From Malachius bipustulatus (taxonomy: Eukaryota > Arthropoda > Insecta > Coleoptera > Melyridae), in the NCBI GenBank assembly GCA_910589415.1, contig OU342634.1, positions 16,737,144 through 16,801,143 on the forward strand: a stretch of 64,000 nucleotides of DNA, read 5' to 3'. The translations under genes were made by a program, and so were the position numbers. The notes beneath the pieces were generated by a model. The model had not been told where the DNA came from. It made no database searches and worked only from the letters and a program-made list of their open reading frames with translations. Shown here piece after piece: positions 10,701 to 22,039 of this stretch. Position 1 is the stretch's first letter. Each line of letters starts with the position of its first letter.

Positions 10701-13700
10701 GTTAATGATTGATAATGCTGGACTTTTATTTATCATTCGTGTTTAGGCTTGTTTACGGACAAATTATAGGTACTTATTTGTTTGTATCGGTACCAGCTAC
10801 CGGTCCACCATCAACACAAGTACGACGACCTATCACCTAAAGAGAGTAGATAGCACAGTCAGAATAGTAATAATAACATCCATTGTATGAGATTCAGGTG
10901 TGAGTGAATGGATTTTTTTCTTGATTGGCTTTCCCATACTCGAGATTAATTTATTCATGAGTTGTTTTGGATCTTTATTTGTGAATTGCAATTCATGATC
11001 CTAGCTTTATTTTGGTTATTGGATTTCCCGATATGTGAGGGCGGTTATTACACCTGACTACCCTCCTTTGGTTTGATTGGGCGACCGAGAGTTCGCTAGA
11101 TGCCGTCTCTCGGGTTTACGTCCAAAGGGTTGAGTTTAGATAAGGATTGGGCGACCGAGAGTTCGCTAGATGCCGTCTCCCGGGTTTACGTCCAAAGGGT
11201 TAGGAAGTCAGATTTGACCTGCCCGAAAGCTGATCTCAATCTGTCTTGAGTTGTGTTAAAACGTCTGCTTTTATAGAAGCAGTGGCCCGCTTTCTAAACA
11301 CGACACGCAAGTCACGCAACAATGAACCTTATTGGCACCGTTGACTTCTTGTGTCTGTTTCTTATCATATCTCCCTAATCACGAGACTTAGCGAGTTGAC
11401 CTCGCGGCTACCTTACTGAATTGTCCTGAACTTCAACTACCTAAATTTTCCTTCAAATAGGCCGACGCTTTCTGTACCTTTCCATTGTGCCTAGCTATTA
11501 TAATTACACCGGCTTAACTTTCATTTCGCGTTTTCACCTGTTTGCTGTTTGGGGATGATGGTGAATTTCCGGCTACCTTCATTTATTTTTTCGCTTTATT
11601 GATTGATTTAATTTTCATTATCGTGGGTGGAGTACCTAGCGACTTAGTATTGTCTTTGCAAGGGGTTATTGTTTGATTCATGATTTCACAAATCTTTCCA
11701 CCCGGTCTGTATGTAGGTCAACCTATTCTCAGTCACGCGGTTCGAGAGTGTCTTGATACAATGCCTTGCCTTAACATCTGGCGCGTTTCTACCCTAGCTT
11801 TGCTGGTCCTTCGGACGTTCTTTAGAGGCTGGAATATTACTAGGCGAGAACTTTTATGTTATGAATATTATTTAATGTGTTGGCAGAAATCGTTTATCTG
11901 CCGCGCTGGCGGGTAGAAGTGTTTTGATTTCCTAACAATTTTACCTTTAGGTATTTACGTACCTATTCTTGCACTGTTTGCTTTTTCGGTTTGGGTTGAT
12001 TTAACGAAAGCGATGGAAATAATTTCCTTATCATCCTACCTAGGTGCGATCCATTTCAGTGGAAGTAGGTATAAAGCTATATCAGGAATATCTAGAATCT
12101 TATTAATTTAATTTATTAATTCAAAATAAATAAAAAATATACAATTTTCATTCCAGCGGTTTGGAAAATACTTTCTTTCAGTTGTCTCCGTAACTTATAT
12201 TTTCAACGTTAACCATTTCAATTTTTTATCTCAACACAGCCGCAGTTAGTAATTATTAAATTCAATAAGTTGATTTTATAAATTGAATTTATGCATAGAT
12301 ACCTATATGCCGGCATTTTATTGAAGGTTAATTATATCGATAAGTAGGAACTTTGAAATATTTTACAAGTTTGTTTGCTCAATTCGTGAGTTTGATTTCG
12401 TTTCTATTTCGCTTTGATTTAGAATTTCTATCTCAGTCATGCCAAAAAGTAAAATAATCGAGTATCGAGCCAGAAGGGAGTTGCATATTGATGTGGTGGA
12501 CGAGATCCTGACTTTGGCTGAGACCGCTGTGGCGGATCAGAGCGTTCATATTCGTTTTAAACTTACATATGTTGTTTTGGATCAACTTTTCGAAGATTTT
12601 GAAAAAATACACGTATAACCATTATAGGTTTGGTGTCGGAAGAGGACAAACCGGATTTTGAGGGGGAGAAAGTTGTTCGCCAGCATTTCTTCGATAGCTT
12701 CTACACTATACAGACTATTTTATAATAATTTGTTCGTATAGAACAGCCAACCGGGAAGACTAAACCTATCGATCAGAAACCCATTCCTGATAAATCTTCC
12801 AACATTAAACTACAACGGTTGACAATTCCGACATTTTCGGGAGACTATAAAGAATGGGCTACTTTCAGGGATTTATTTTGTTCGTTGGTCCACGAGAATA
12901 TAGATTTGGATCCTATCTCGAAATTCCAATATTTAGTGTCGTTTTTGGCCAAGAAACCAATTAAACTTGTTCAAATTTTACCTTTGACAGTTGACAATTA
13001 TCCGGTTGCTTTCCAAACCTTGAAGGATCCATACGAGAATCGTCGATTACTGGCAGCGACTTATACTTCGGCCTCGCCCCAAAGCTTACGCTTTCTCTTG
13101 GATAATTTTCAGGAGAATCTATCAGCTCTATTAAAAACTGTGCAGTTTCCGGTGGACTTAGGAGACTTCATGCTTTTCAGTATTCTTTTACAGAAGGTGG
13201 ACCCTATCACTCGTGAGCGGTTCGAATTAGAGGTAGGGAGTAATGAGATTTCCACTTGTTGCCAATTGGAAAAGTTTCTTCATAAGCAGTGCGCTGCCTT
13301 AGAAAATGCTACATTAGTTTCCTCAGTTAATACTTCCTCGAAGGTAATATCTTCGAGCGGGAGATTCAAACCTGTTTCGTCTCTAGTATCTACCTCTGAA
13401 ACGAAGACATCTCGTGGCTGTTCAATTTGTGGTGGAACTCATTATTATTTAATTATAATTATTATTATCATTATTATAAAGTCAGTATTGGTTATCTATG
13501 TGAACTCGAATTTGTTGATGTTCATGGAAATTCTTACCAGGTGCAATGTTTTCTATACCTAATAATTATTATTTCATCAAGCATTTGAAAATTTTCATGA
13601 TTTAATATCATGATATTGTAACCTATTCTAACAAACAACTTTTCCTAACCTCTACTTGAATGAATATATTGGAACGAGGACAAAAAAATGACGTCCCTGG

Positions 13701-16700
13701 CTTAGTTCGTTAACAGTGTACTTTTTTGTTTAATATACAGATTTATGCATCTATATCATATTATATTTTATATTATGTATTCTGAACTAGTTAGATTATA
13801 TTAGACTTAAACAATATTGGGACTTGGGTTCTAATTAAAATTTGCAGAATAAATTGAATCTTTCATACCTACGGCATGTGAATCGAGAACTAAAGACGTT
13901 TCGTCCTTGTTATGAACCCATCAGCATGGCACATCAGGTAGATTCACAACACATACCATACGAAAATTTGGGAATCATATATAGTTATGTAGCGAGTCTT
14001 CCGTAATGTTAGTGTCTTTAACCTCAAATAAAGTACATATTGTATATAAAGGTAAGTCTCTCGACATTAATTATATAAATCAACTGTACTAATAACAAAA
14101 GCTGTCAGCGTGAGAATCCCTCAAGAATTGATCTATTTTTATCAAAATATTATGTCATAAATGATAATTGAACTTCAAGCTTCAACAGTAATTAGCTTGA
14201 AAAGTCCAGAAGAATGAGATTTTATGGGTATATCTAAATCTGATGCAATATTGTCAGCATGCCAAGTTCAATGTTGCTAAAACTAGAACTCCCAAAGAAT
14301 ACAAGGTTCAGCAACCAATACATATGGATTTTATTGAAGCATTATTTGGAATAATTGAATAGATACCTATATTAGGATTCTACAGAATAATAATAATAAT
14401 CAATCTTTTGTGGATATGTGTTAATAGGTTGATAATATGTTCTAATCATATGAAAACTAGTCTCTTTGTGTAGGTGCTTATTGAATATTTACAATCCATA
14501 CAGTATCAACTGATTCTTGAAGGACAAACAAGAAATTAATATTTTTAAACCACACGTATTCAAATCAAGACAAAATCAAATACTTGCCAATTAAAAAACA
14601 TCCAGTTCTTTAATTTGTTTTTTCAATAATTATTATAATAATAATTGTTAATACTGAAAAAAATTAATAATAAAATTTTAATAACGAATTGAATTAAAAA
14701 TAAATCTGAAACGATGTTTTTTTAGTTTTCTTAGAATATTTTAATATTTACTTGACGAAAATATTACAAGCTCCGATAAATTTACACCAGGAGCGCAATG
14801 AGAACATCCTATAGAAACCCGATTGTTTGTCTGCTGGTGATCAAATAATCCAGAAATTATCACAAGCGAACTCACCGTGCGCATATAAGCCACTCCAGAG
14901 CTGGAAGAACATATGAACATGACATGGATGAACCCAATTGGGACTCCGAAAGGGACTTGGATCGCGAGAGGTACCTACCATTTTGGTTTCATTTTTTTTA
15001 TAATTCCCCATATTACAGCCTAAATTTATAAAATTTAAAAACTCCAGTATCTATTCAATTTCTTATCAACATTTGATAAAAATGAATCCATGACCAAGGC
15101 AGTAATATTATGAAACATAAAAATAGAATGTTCAGTAGACAGGTTAGATAAATCATGTGCATCATTATAATTTAATTATTTTAAATAAGTTCATGCAGTC
15201 TGGCACGTAGGTTTCTGCATAGATCTATATGTTATCAACTCGCATGGAACAAGAATTCCATCAGAAGGTTACATGACATGCATAAAATCACGTTGCCAAG
15301 ACACAGCAACTGTTCAATAATACAATGTGTTTGGAACTCTTCTGCTTATTGATAACCCCAGATACTAGAAGTAATTTATATTGATTTATGCGAAATTATA
15401 TTAATTATTAGATTATAAAAAAAATTAGGGGTAGTATAGATTCTGATCATTTGATGAAGAGACGAGAACAATCCTCAATTGAAGGAAAATGTAGTAAACT
15501 GTGTGATTAGAAATTGAACTTTTTGTTTAAAAGCCCCATTTTGTCATGATGTCATTTTTTTGATCTTGTTTATCTCAAAAGATCTCGACGGTGAAGTACT
15601 GAAGTGGGTTTATTCCGACATTTATTGGTCTACAATGAGTTCTTAGATTAATGGAGCTTCCGAGGTTTCGCAAAATTTACAAAAAATCGCAAAAAAAATA
15701 TTTTTCAAGAGAAAAAATCTCCGGCTTCTGGAAGAATCTAGGAATTCCTTAAGACTTTACTTTCCATTTAACGTTCTGTCTTTTAAAATTTCACCCAGAT
15801 AAGCAATTCAGATTGCATTGCAATGTTCTTTCTTTTAAAAGTATATTATCACATTTAAATAAACTGCTCAACAGAAATAATTGATAACTAATCATTTAAA
15901 CCCCATTAATTTGAAGTGTATTTTTTTTTAATTCATTGGTTCAAAACAATCAGAAAAAATGTATTAAGTTCAAGAACTGAGCAATAAATTATAACAATCG
16001 AGGTTCCTAGGTTTTTCTTTTATGTACAAACCATTAGAAGGTCAAAAGTTGGTATCACAAGGAAGTATGGTAGTAGAACCGTTACTTTTTGTAATCTGTA
16101 TAAAAGCATTACCAAATATTATGAATAAATAATGTGTTTCATCATACGTAGATCACACTTCCTTCGTTGCTAAGAATGCTTCGTCAATAAAAGCAAGCAG
16201 GGTGACTAAAACTATTGTGAAAAAGAGAGAAGACATGTTTTTTAGGAGATTTTTGATAAAATTTTTCAAAAACTATGCGACATGCAAAAAATATGTAAAA
16301 AAGGTTCTGCATCCTTACATCAAAGCTCACATGTACTCCCTTTTAACTCTGAACCCTCTTTTCCAGAAAAATATAATTTTGATTATATAGGGTGTCAGCT
16401 TTTGATACCTAACGGAAATAATTTTCCGGAAAATTCAAAAATGTTCCCAGATTACGAAATGCGGTGGTAAAAGGGCGTGCTATGTGAGCTTTTTTAGAAT
16501 ATAATTGCTAATATCAAAATACTCTGAATCTTTACACCGTGCCTGATGTATTTTTAAGTGATTAGATGTGATTGTTACTTTTAACAGAAACATCCTTGAA
16601 ACTATCGAACGTCCTTAGAGATTCTAACAGGAACAGGTTACCATAAAAAAGCAAATTTTTTCGAAGTAACTAACTCTAATAGAAAAGTAAAATAGGGGTT

Positions 16701-17513
16701 GCTGTTGCTATCCTTTTAAATGATAAGGGTTAATTCAAAAAGTAATTAAAAATCATCTATATTATTATTGGTATTAGGTATCTACATCACATTTATTATT
16801 TTTTGTCAAAATTAATTTTTATCTCGTTACCTACTGAATTATTATAAACCCATTTTAAGTGACAATTTTGGGAAGGCTCCCTATTGTAGGAAATATGTTG
16901 TTTTATTGTTTCGATTTGGAATTTTTAGTTTTGTCATCTTGTTATGAACACAATTAATTTCTATTGTCAACACAACAATTTAATGCTTTGTATTATACTT
17001 GTATTAATTTTTATACAGGAACTATGGGCTTTTGCGAAATAAGTTGAGGTTTCCATTCCATGCAGTAACTCATGAAATTTGGATGAAATCAATTTTTATT
17101 CTACGGTATATGCTTGGGTAAGGACTTTCCTCGTCTCATAAAACTATTCTATTGAAGCAAACAACGAAATCTAAACTTGAAAATTAAATTGAATTCCTTT
17201 AATGAAAGCGTATGTTTTAATATCTAGTAGATTACCGCAAAATTTTTTTTTTAAAGATCACCAATAACTGTCCACAATTTTTTTTTAGGTAATTATACAG
17301 GTAATGAATATAGTTGACCTATGTGTGATAATTTTATAACAGAACTAGGATTCCACAATAATAATTGGGGAATCAAAACTAAACACTTGGAATGAAGTAG
17401 CAGCTACTGGAAAATCTCACCCAAATCAGTCATAAGAAAATATTTTTCCATAAATGTGCGGAAAATTATTTTCCTAATGTTAAATAAGACAGATTACCAC
17501 TTACTTTACTCAT
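7751..17513 (-). CDS. Gene A: small secreted protein, unknown family
   Basis: Model on the - strand: exon 1 17513-17505 (Met-Ser-Lys then GTAAGT), exon 2 9006-8881, exon 3 8797-8681, exon 4 starting at 8418, last exon 7960-7751 ending TGA. Introns that can be read are phase 0. Exon 2 supplies a hydrophobic signal-peptide core (WMLLITVFTTQA) and a likely cleavage zone. Exon 3 has GKRAV, perhaps a dibasic processing site. The last exon is basic, followed by a Thr/Lys/Pro tail. The 3' end of exon 4 is uncertain: a phase-0 donor (GTAATG) gives a 9-residue exon, and a weaker one further on gives a longer exon; skipping it also stays in frame. Splitting the signal peptide after three residues is a habit of insect cuticular protein genes (known), but no named domain is recognised. 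Intron 1 is 8.5 kb and holds a BEL/Pao-like LTR and gag. Confidence 0.65.
10214..10415 (+). repeat. Diverged tandem duplication inside the LTR
   Basis: Two units of about 100 bp begin TGGAATTT at 10215 and 10332. They share GGTACC, CCGGC and CCGTG blocks. The LTR copy at 40466-45507 has one unit (from about 41595). Confidence 0.6.
11085..11183 (+). repeat. Hairpin array in LTR copy 1 (two units, 70-bp period)
   Basis: Hairpins at 11085-11113 and 11155-11183 have stems CCGAGAG/CTCTCGG and CCGAGAG/CTCCCGG around the loop TTCGCTAGATGCCGT. The first is also embraced by CCTTTGG...CCAAAGG. They lie about 90-180 bp upstream of the TATA-like sequence. Counterparts with the same core but other outer stems are in the two related LTRs. 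Confidence 0.75.
12439..13461 (+). pseudogene. BEL/Pao-like gag remnant
   Basis: ATG at 12439 opens a reading frame that breaks near 12617, is resumed in another frame, and breaks again near 12724. From about 12770 to 13461 a long frame runs on. It holds the block IPTFSGDYKEW...FRDLF and, later, a zinc-knuckle start CSICGGTHY. Both fit the gag of BEL/Pao elements (DUF1759-type region plus CCHC finger). The last Cys of the finger and all of pol are missing: the frame runs into an ATT-rich tract at 13440. Disruptions show it is dead. It begins about 380 bp after the LTR. Confidence 0.7.
13462..17504. other. Remaining part of gene A intron 1
   Basis: AT-rich, no exon or intact element recognised. 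An ATT-rich low-complexity tract marks its start. A more GC-balanced block near 14780-14990 and a single foldback-like end (AGGGTGTCAGC, about 16391) are unexplained. Confidence 0.4.
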
Positions 17514-17638
17514 ATTTGAAAATGTTTCCGTTGCTCTATATTAAAAACTGAAGCACGTGAGTAGCACTCGGTACACAACAATTTCACCTTGCACATTCGT
17601 CGTATCAACTAACCATTTAGCAGCCAGGTCGAACGCCT

Positions 17639-17651
17639 TCATATAAAACAG
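17639..17651 (-). promoter_or_regulatory. Possible TATA element of gene A
   Basis: The - strand reads GTTTTATATGAAG here, about 130 nt upstream of the gene A start codon. An initiator-like TTAGTTG follows roughly 30 nt downstream, near 17611. The same bases read TATAAAA on the + strand, so orientation is not secure. Confidence 0.3.
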
Positions 17652-17699
17652 TTAGACGAATAGACTCTACCACCATCAACGGTATCAATTTTTAACACT

Positions 17700-20000
17700 T
17701 CTGCACATTAAACTTGTTTTTTGTTCAACAAATACTTCCTTTCTCTCTTCGATCACTTTCACATTTCTCTGATTCAAATTTCAAAGTATGTGGTTTAACT
17801 AAATAATCATCTCGATTCTCGATATTACCAACAAGGTATGAGCCTTAAAATTATGCCAGAATGACAAAGAAATAATTGATTTAATTTCTGAATGGATGTC
17901 TGTGTGCTACGTTGATTATTGATATTCAGACTGAAATGTGTGTCAATAGCACATTTGAATTCTTGATATCGTACATGATGTTATGGCCTTATTATAATAC
18001 TGATCCTCTGAACTTGATTCTTTATTTAGATCCAATAACGTATAATACAGTAGAGTAGATTCACAGGATATTTCAACGGAAATGTCACGTGTAAACATGT
18101 GATTAGTTTTTTTTTGCTTTGCTGAATGTCGAAATTTTCCCAAGGTGGACACCACTTTTTTACTCATTTTTTACTCAATTACGCACTATTATATGGGTCT
18201 ACGTACGTTTAGATCTGCTACGCACTACATTTAAATGATCTGTATTTACTAATTAGCTATACTACATGGTAGGTACATATATACGTATTCTAATAGGTAA
18301 AATCAAGCTAATCTAAAAATTAATAATTGGTCAGCAATACGGTTTTTTAATGTTTCTTTTGTTAAATTAAACTATTAAGCAAAATTTATCAAAGTCTAAG
18401 CAACTAATTAATATTCACATTAAAAATATATTTAAATTACTTTTAATGGCTTTGTTTTCAAATAAATTATCTAATAAAAAAATAAATAAATGTGTTTCAG
18501 ATTTAATTTACCTAATGAAATAATTCATAAATGTATATAAAAATCCTGTGATCTGTAAATGTTGTATTGGTGGACTATTATATTAGATATTTGTTTACTC
18601 TAGATTTAAACTAATAGAGGGAGTTTTAGGGAGTTTACTGAGACCAGGGGGAAGATATTCCGGGGTAATCAGTTCCCCAAGATACCGCAGTTCTTGGGGA
18701 GTATAAAGTGTCAGTTCTTCTCTAATAGGTGTGTAATGTTAATATAAAATATAATAATGAATTAAATGCCTGAATTAAATTCCTGTCCATGACTTGTCAT
18801 TAAAAAAAATGACTGTAACTTTTGTGCTATTGGGCACAATAGAGATACCAAGTTTCCTGTAATTTTGAGGTTGTGAGAGTTTTTTTTTTAGTTAACGAAG
18901 AATGTTAATTGTATTGTTTTGACTTTAAGTGTATTTTTTAACAAAAAAATACACTATTGAGGACGACATCATTTTTCGAAAATCACCCAAACTCACCAAA
19001 TGTCCACCGATCCTGACCCCCAGATCACGAAAAAGTGGTTTTCCAAAATTCACCTGCCCACGATATATATTTATTTATTTATTTCTCCAAAATCACGTTT
19101 TTTCGATTTTAAAAACGCTCCTGTAGCTTTATCTTTCAAGATTAGTGAACTAAATTTTGGATTCTTGTAAAGCTTTGGAATGACTTTAGATTTTCGTTGA
19201 AAAAATTTCCAAAAGTCACGTTACTTCTACAGGGTGTCCTTTCAAATTTACAAAAATCCGGTCCTTGAGGCACGGTTTCTGGCCGCAGTTTTCAATCTAG
19301 GGGGCTGAAATTTTTGTGAGAGTAAGATGTTCACAAGGAGTGGTCTGGTATTGCACTTGAGCAAAATCGGCCGAGCCGTTTCAAAATGGCGACCATTTGA
19401 ATTTTCGGAAAATTTACTATTTTTTGAACCACTGTATGAGCAAGATGGCAAAAAAACTTTGAAATCAAATTAACAGGATTTGAAGAAAATTATTGGAAAT
19501 TTGAGCTAATGCAATAAAATTAGCATATTTTTCATTAATAAGCCAGTGTCGTGGGTAGGAAAAGGGTGAAAATGTGTAAATTTCTATAACCGTTTATGAG
19601 TCCATTTTTGAAGAAGTTGAACCGAAATTTTCCATTTTTTTTGCTTTAACATATAATTTGATGTCTTAGCTTCAATTCGCCTCGATTAATGTAGCACTTT
19701 AAACGAAAAATAAAAAAGTTTTTCGCTTGTGCAAAATTAGCTTACACTTATATAAAATTATTAAATTGATGAAATGGTTCGCAATTTCTTTTTTATTTTT
19801 TTTCACATAAAATTATGAATGGTTCCGAAAATTAGAAAAGAAATCACAACGACAATTAAATCACCTACATGCAGGTGAAAAAAGTATTCAAATTGGTCTT
19901 TTAATAACTAAGATATGACTAGTTTAAAAAATAAAATGTGTAGGTGTAGGAACCTGACGTACTGCATATACCTACGCGATCAGCACTACAAATTTGAAAC
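17700..20000. other. Intergenic, AT-rich
   Basis: No gene is seen. A GC-richer patch near 18620-18720 has a 9-bp stem (TCCCCAAGA/TCTTGGGGA) followed by TATAAA; it may be an LTR fragment. A single foldback end lies at 19230. Confidence 0.4.
19230..19450. mobile_element. Single-ended foldback-type fragment
   Basis: Starts TA-CAGGGTGTCC like the other elements here and holds sequence of the same style (ATGGCGACC, CGGAAAATTT). No matching right end was found, so it is probably a truncated copy. Confidence 0.4.
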
Positions 20001-20072
20001 GCACCGTGTCTCAGTTCATTACACACTTGCCTAGTAAACTGTTGGTGCGGGTTCGAAACCACGAGATGATCA
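20001..20072 (+). ncRNA. tRNA-like SINE head or tRNA pseudogene
   Basis: An A-box-like TGTCTCAGTTCATTACACA is followed at tRNA spacing by a B box, GGTTCGAAACC. The acceptor ends do not pair, so it is not a working tRNA. A T-rich run follows. A tRNA-derived SINE head is the likeliest reading. Confidence 0.35.
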
Positions 20073-20807
20073 TTCTTTTTTTTTGGTAGGTAGGTGGAGT
20101 TTTCCCAAAAAAAAATCGGATTATTTTTTCATTATATTCATTATAAAAAAAAATAGGAAGAAAATATTTATTATTGAATCGCATAAAAATACACTATTTC
20201 TGCGATTGATGCGCAAGAAGGTTTTTTTCTTTGCTAAAGGCATTGAAACTTCGATCGGGGACGCATTTAAGAGCGAATTATAAAGTAATCATCTGCCATG
20301 GTGGATGATTAACACGATCTTGGTGTTTGAAGGCAAAAATATTGATTGTACTTTTGTACTTATAGTTAAAAGGAATTACCCAAATTTCTGTACAGCATAA
20401 CTGAAAAACAAACAGAGCTGAGCGGTTCAAGCTCTTACCGATTTCAGTATTATTTGTCTCGGATCGTACTGTAATAGTGGGTCGGTAACCTACGTAAATA
20501 CAGAGCCTGAAACATGAAAGGATGATGTCAGGCAAGAAATTTACCGTTATCTGTATCATAAAAGTAATATGCAGTTATGAGAATTCGATTATCTGTACTT
20601 TTTAATCATAAATACATAAAATACTTCTTATAAAATTAAACTGGGTCAAATTACCGACGTAATATATGTATTTGGCTGTTTTTAAAATAGCATCTTTTGA
20701 CAAGTAAAGTGGTACTACCTACATTAAAATAATTATAAATAGCAACTTATCAACAGTAATTATAGGTCTCCAAAATCCAATAGCAATTTGTTCAAAACCA
20801 ATACAAT

Positions 20808-21335
20808 TCAATCTTGCGGTGGACAAGTCAACCTTTCGTCCAAAATTGTAGGGACTGAGCAATGCGGGACCACTTGGGAGTAGGTACCATGACTAATAAG
20901 GCTCTGGCGGAGCATGGCACAAACAGTAAACACTGATGAGTGGAACGACGATCCCTGAGTAATATTACTCCTGTGATCGTCTTCAAGGTAGTGACGCCAG
21001 GGGTACTTACAGGGGTTGGACTCAACCGCCCGACTGCTTGGATGAGATACCACTACAAAAACCTTTCAAACACAAGGCATCGTGCTTGTCAAACGAGTGC
21101 GTAGTCTGAAGGGTGCTCAACATCCAGCGACAAATCACGTGGAACCTCACATACTCCTTTTATGTATCTTTTGATCATAGGGGGTTACGACGAAGTAACC
21201 TTATGCCCTTTCCCGTCCTGATCATCTCTCGAAAGACATGCTCGAGAGCGGATGCTGGAAATAGTTTGGGAGAGATGGTGTCTTCCTGGCGTACTCCACC
21301 TAGTACTGTTGTAACAAGATACTGTTGGTAACTGT
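20808..21335 (-). pseudogene. LINE reverse-transcriptase fragment, RTE-like
   Basis: Between 21329 and 21181 the - strand reads GGVRQEDTISPKLF and, further on, ALEHVFREM. This matches the RGVRQGDTISPKLF block of RTE-clade reverse transcriptases (motif from memory of the family). Nothing before or after it in frame is long. The adjacent 20808-21060 is GC-richer and may belong to the same element, but was not identified. Confidence 0.6.
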
Positions 21336-21848
21336 TAGTTGTTGATCCACTAGACCAAGTATATTTCTATATTGTATTCGTTTCACCTATACATCGAGCT
21401 TCTGACTGAATGTATGTGATTGAGTACATATTCTGACCTCTATTAGCCTGTTCTCGAAGTTGTAGTTGGTCCAGCTTTCTTGTTAGCCTGTTTGTGAGTG
21501 AGGATTCTGGTAAACAGTTTTATACAGTTGGGAAAGGAGACTAAAACGTAATTAGGTCTCTTTTTTGTGGATATGAATGAGAAGATTATGCTTCTAGCCA
21601 TGTCTTTGGAAGTCGTCGTTCCAAGCATTTTCTGAAGACTTGTAAATGGTGTTCGAAAACTAATACGTTTTGGAACAGACCCGGACACAAAAAGGTTTAT
21701 CTTAACTTAATACACTCTTTAAAACTGACAGCTCTTGATTTTGTTAGCTTGGGACAGTTTGTTGTCGAAACATGCAACAACGTTAATAAAATAAGCACTC
21801 AGTTTATCGACATTTTTATAAAACAGATAAATAAAATCCACATTTAAA

Positions 21849-22037
21849 TCATTTAAGAGATGGGTGAAGTGCCTTTCCACACTCCTGGACACATTTTAAT
21901 GCACGGTTTCTCACTCCACCAAGGGCACTTTGTAACAGTTCGGGTGTATTGCTTATCTGGACGAATTTCTCTCGATTACTTGGCTTGACTTCGTTAACAG
22001 TCTCACACAAAATATAGAGTTCTCGATGTAAATGCAT
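21849..22037 (-). pseudogene. Possible C-terminal end of a Tc1/mariner-group transposase
   Basis: The - strand has ISNTPELLQ...VRNRALKCVQEC then a stop shortly after. This is reminiscent of the tail of insect transposases of the group seen at 31.9-32.8 kb (NTP...RRC...). The rest of the gene is absent. Weak, by resemblance only. Confidence 0.3.
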
Positions 22038-22039
22038 GG

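Larger units (their letters stand above)
9127..12058 (+). mobile_element. Long LTR of a BEL/Pao-like retrotransposon (copy 1)
   Basis: Starts TGTAACGGAGC and ends CCATTTCA, the TG...CA pattern of an LTR. Both ends and much of the body recur at 40466-45507 and, inverted, at 54073-55342. At 2.9 kb it is long for an LTR. It contains a TATA-like CTTTTATAG near 11268, two hairpin repeats at 11085-11183 and a tandem duplication at 10214-10415. A gag remnant follows, so this is most likely a 5' LTR. It is more GC-rich than its surroundings and lies antisense in intron 1 of gene A. Confidence 0.75.

Noticed and set aside
20001..20072. Functional tRNA
   Set aside because: A and B boxes are present but the acceptor stem does not pair, so only a SINE head or pseudogene is supported.
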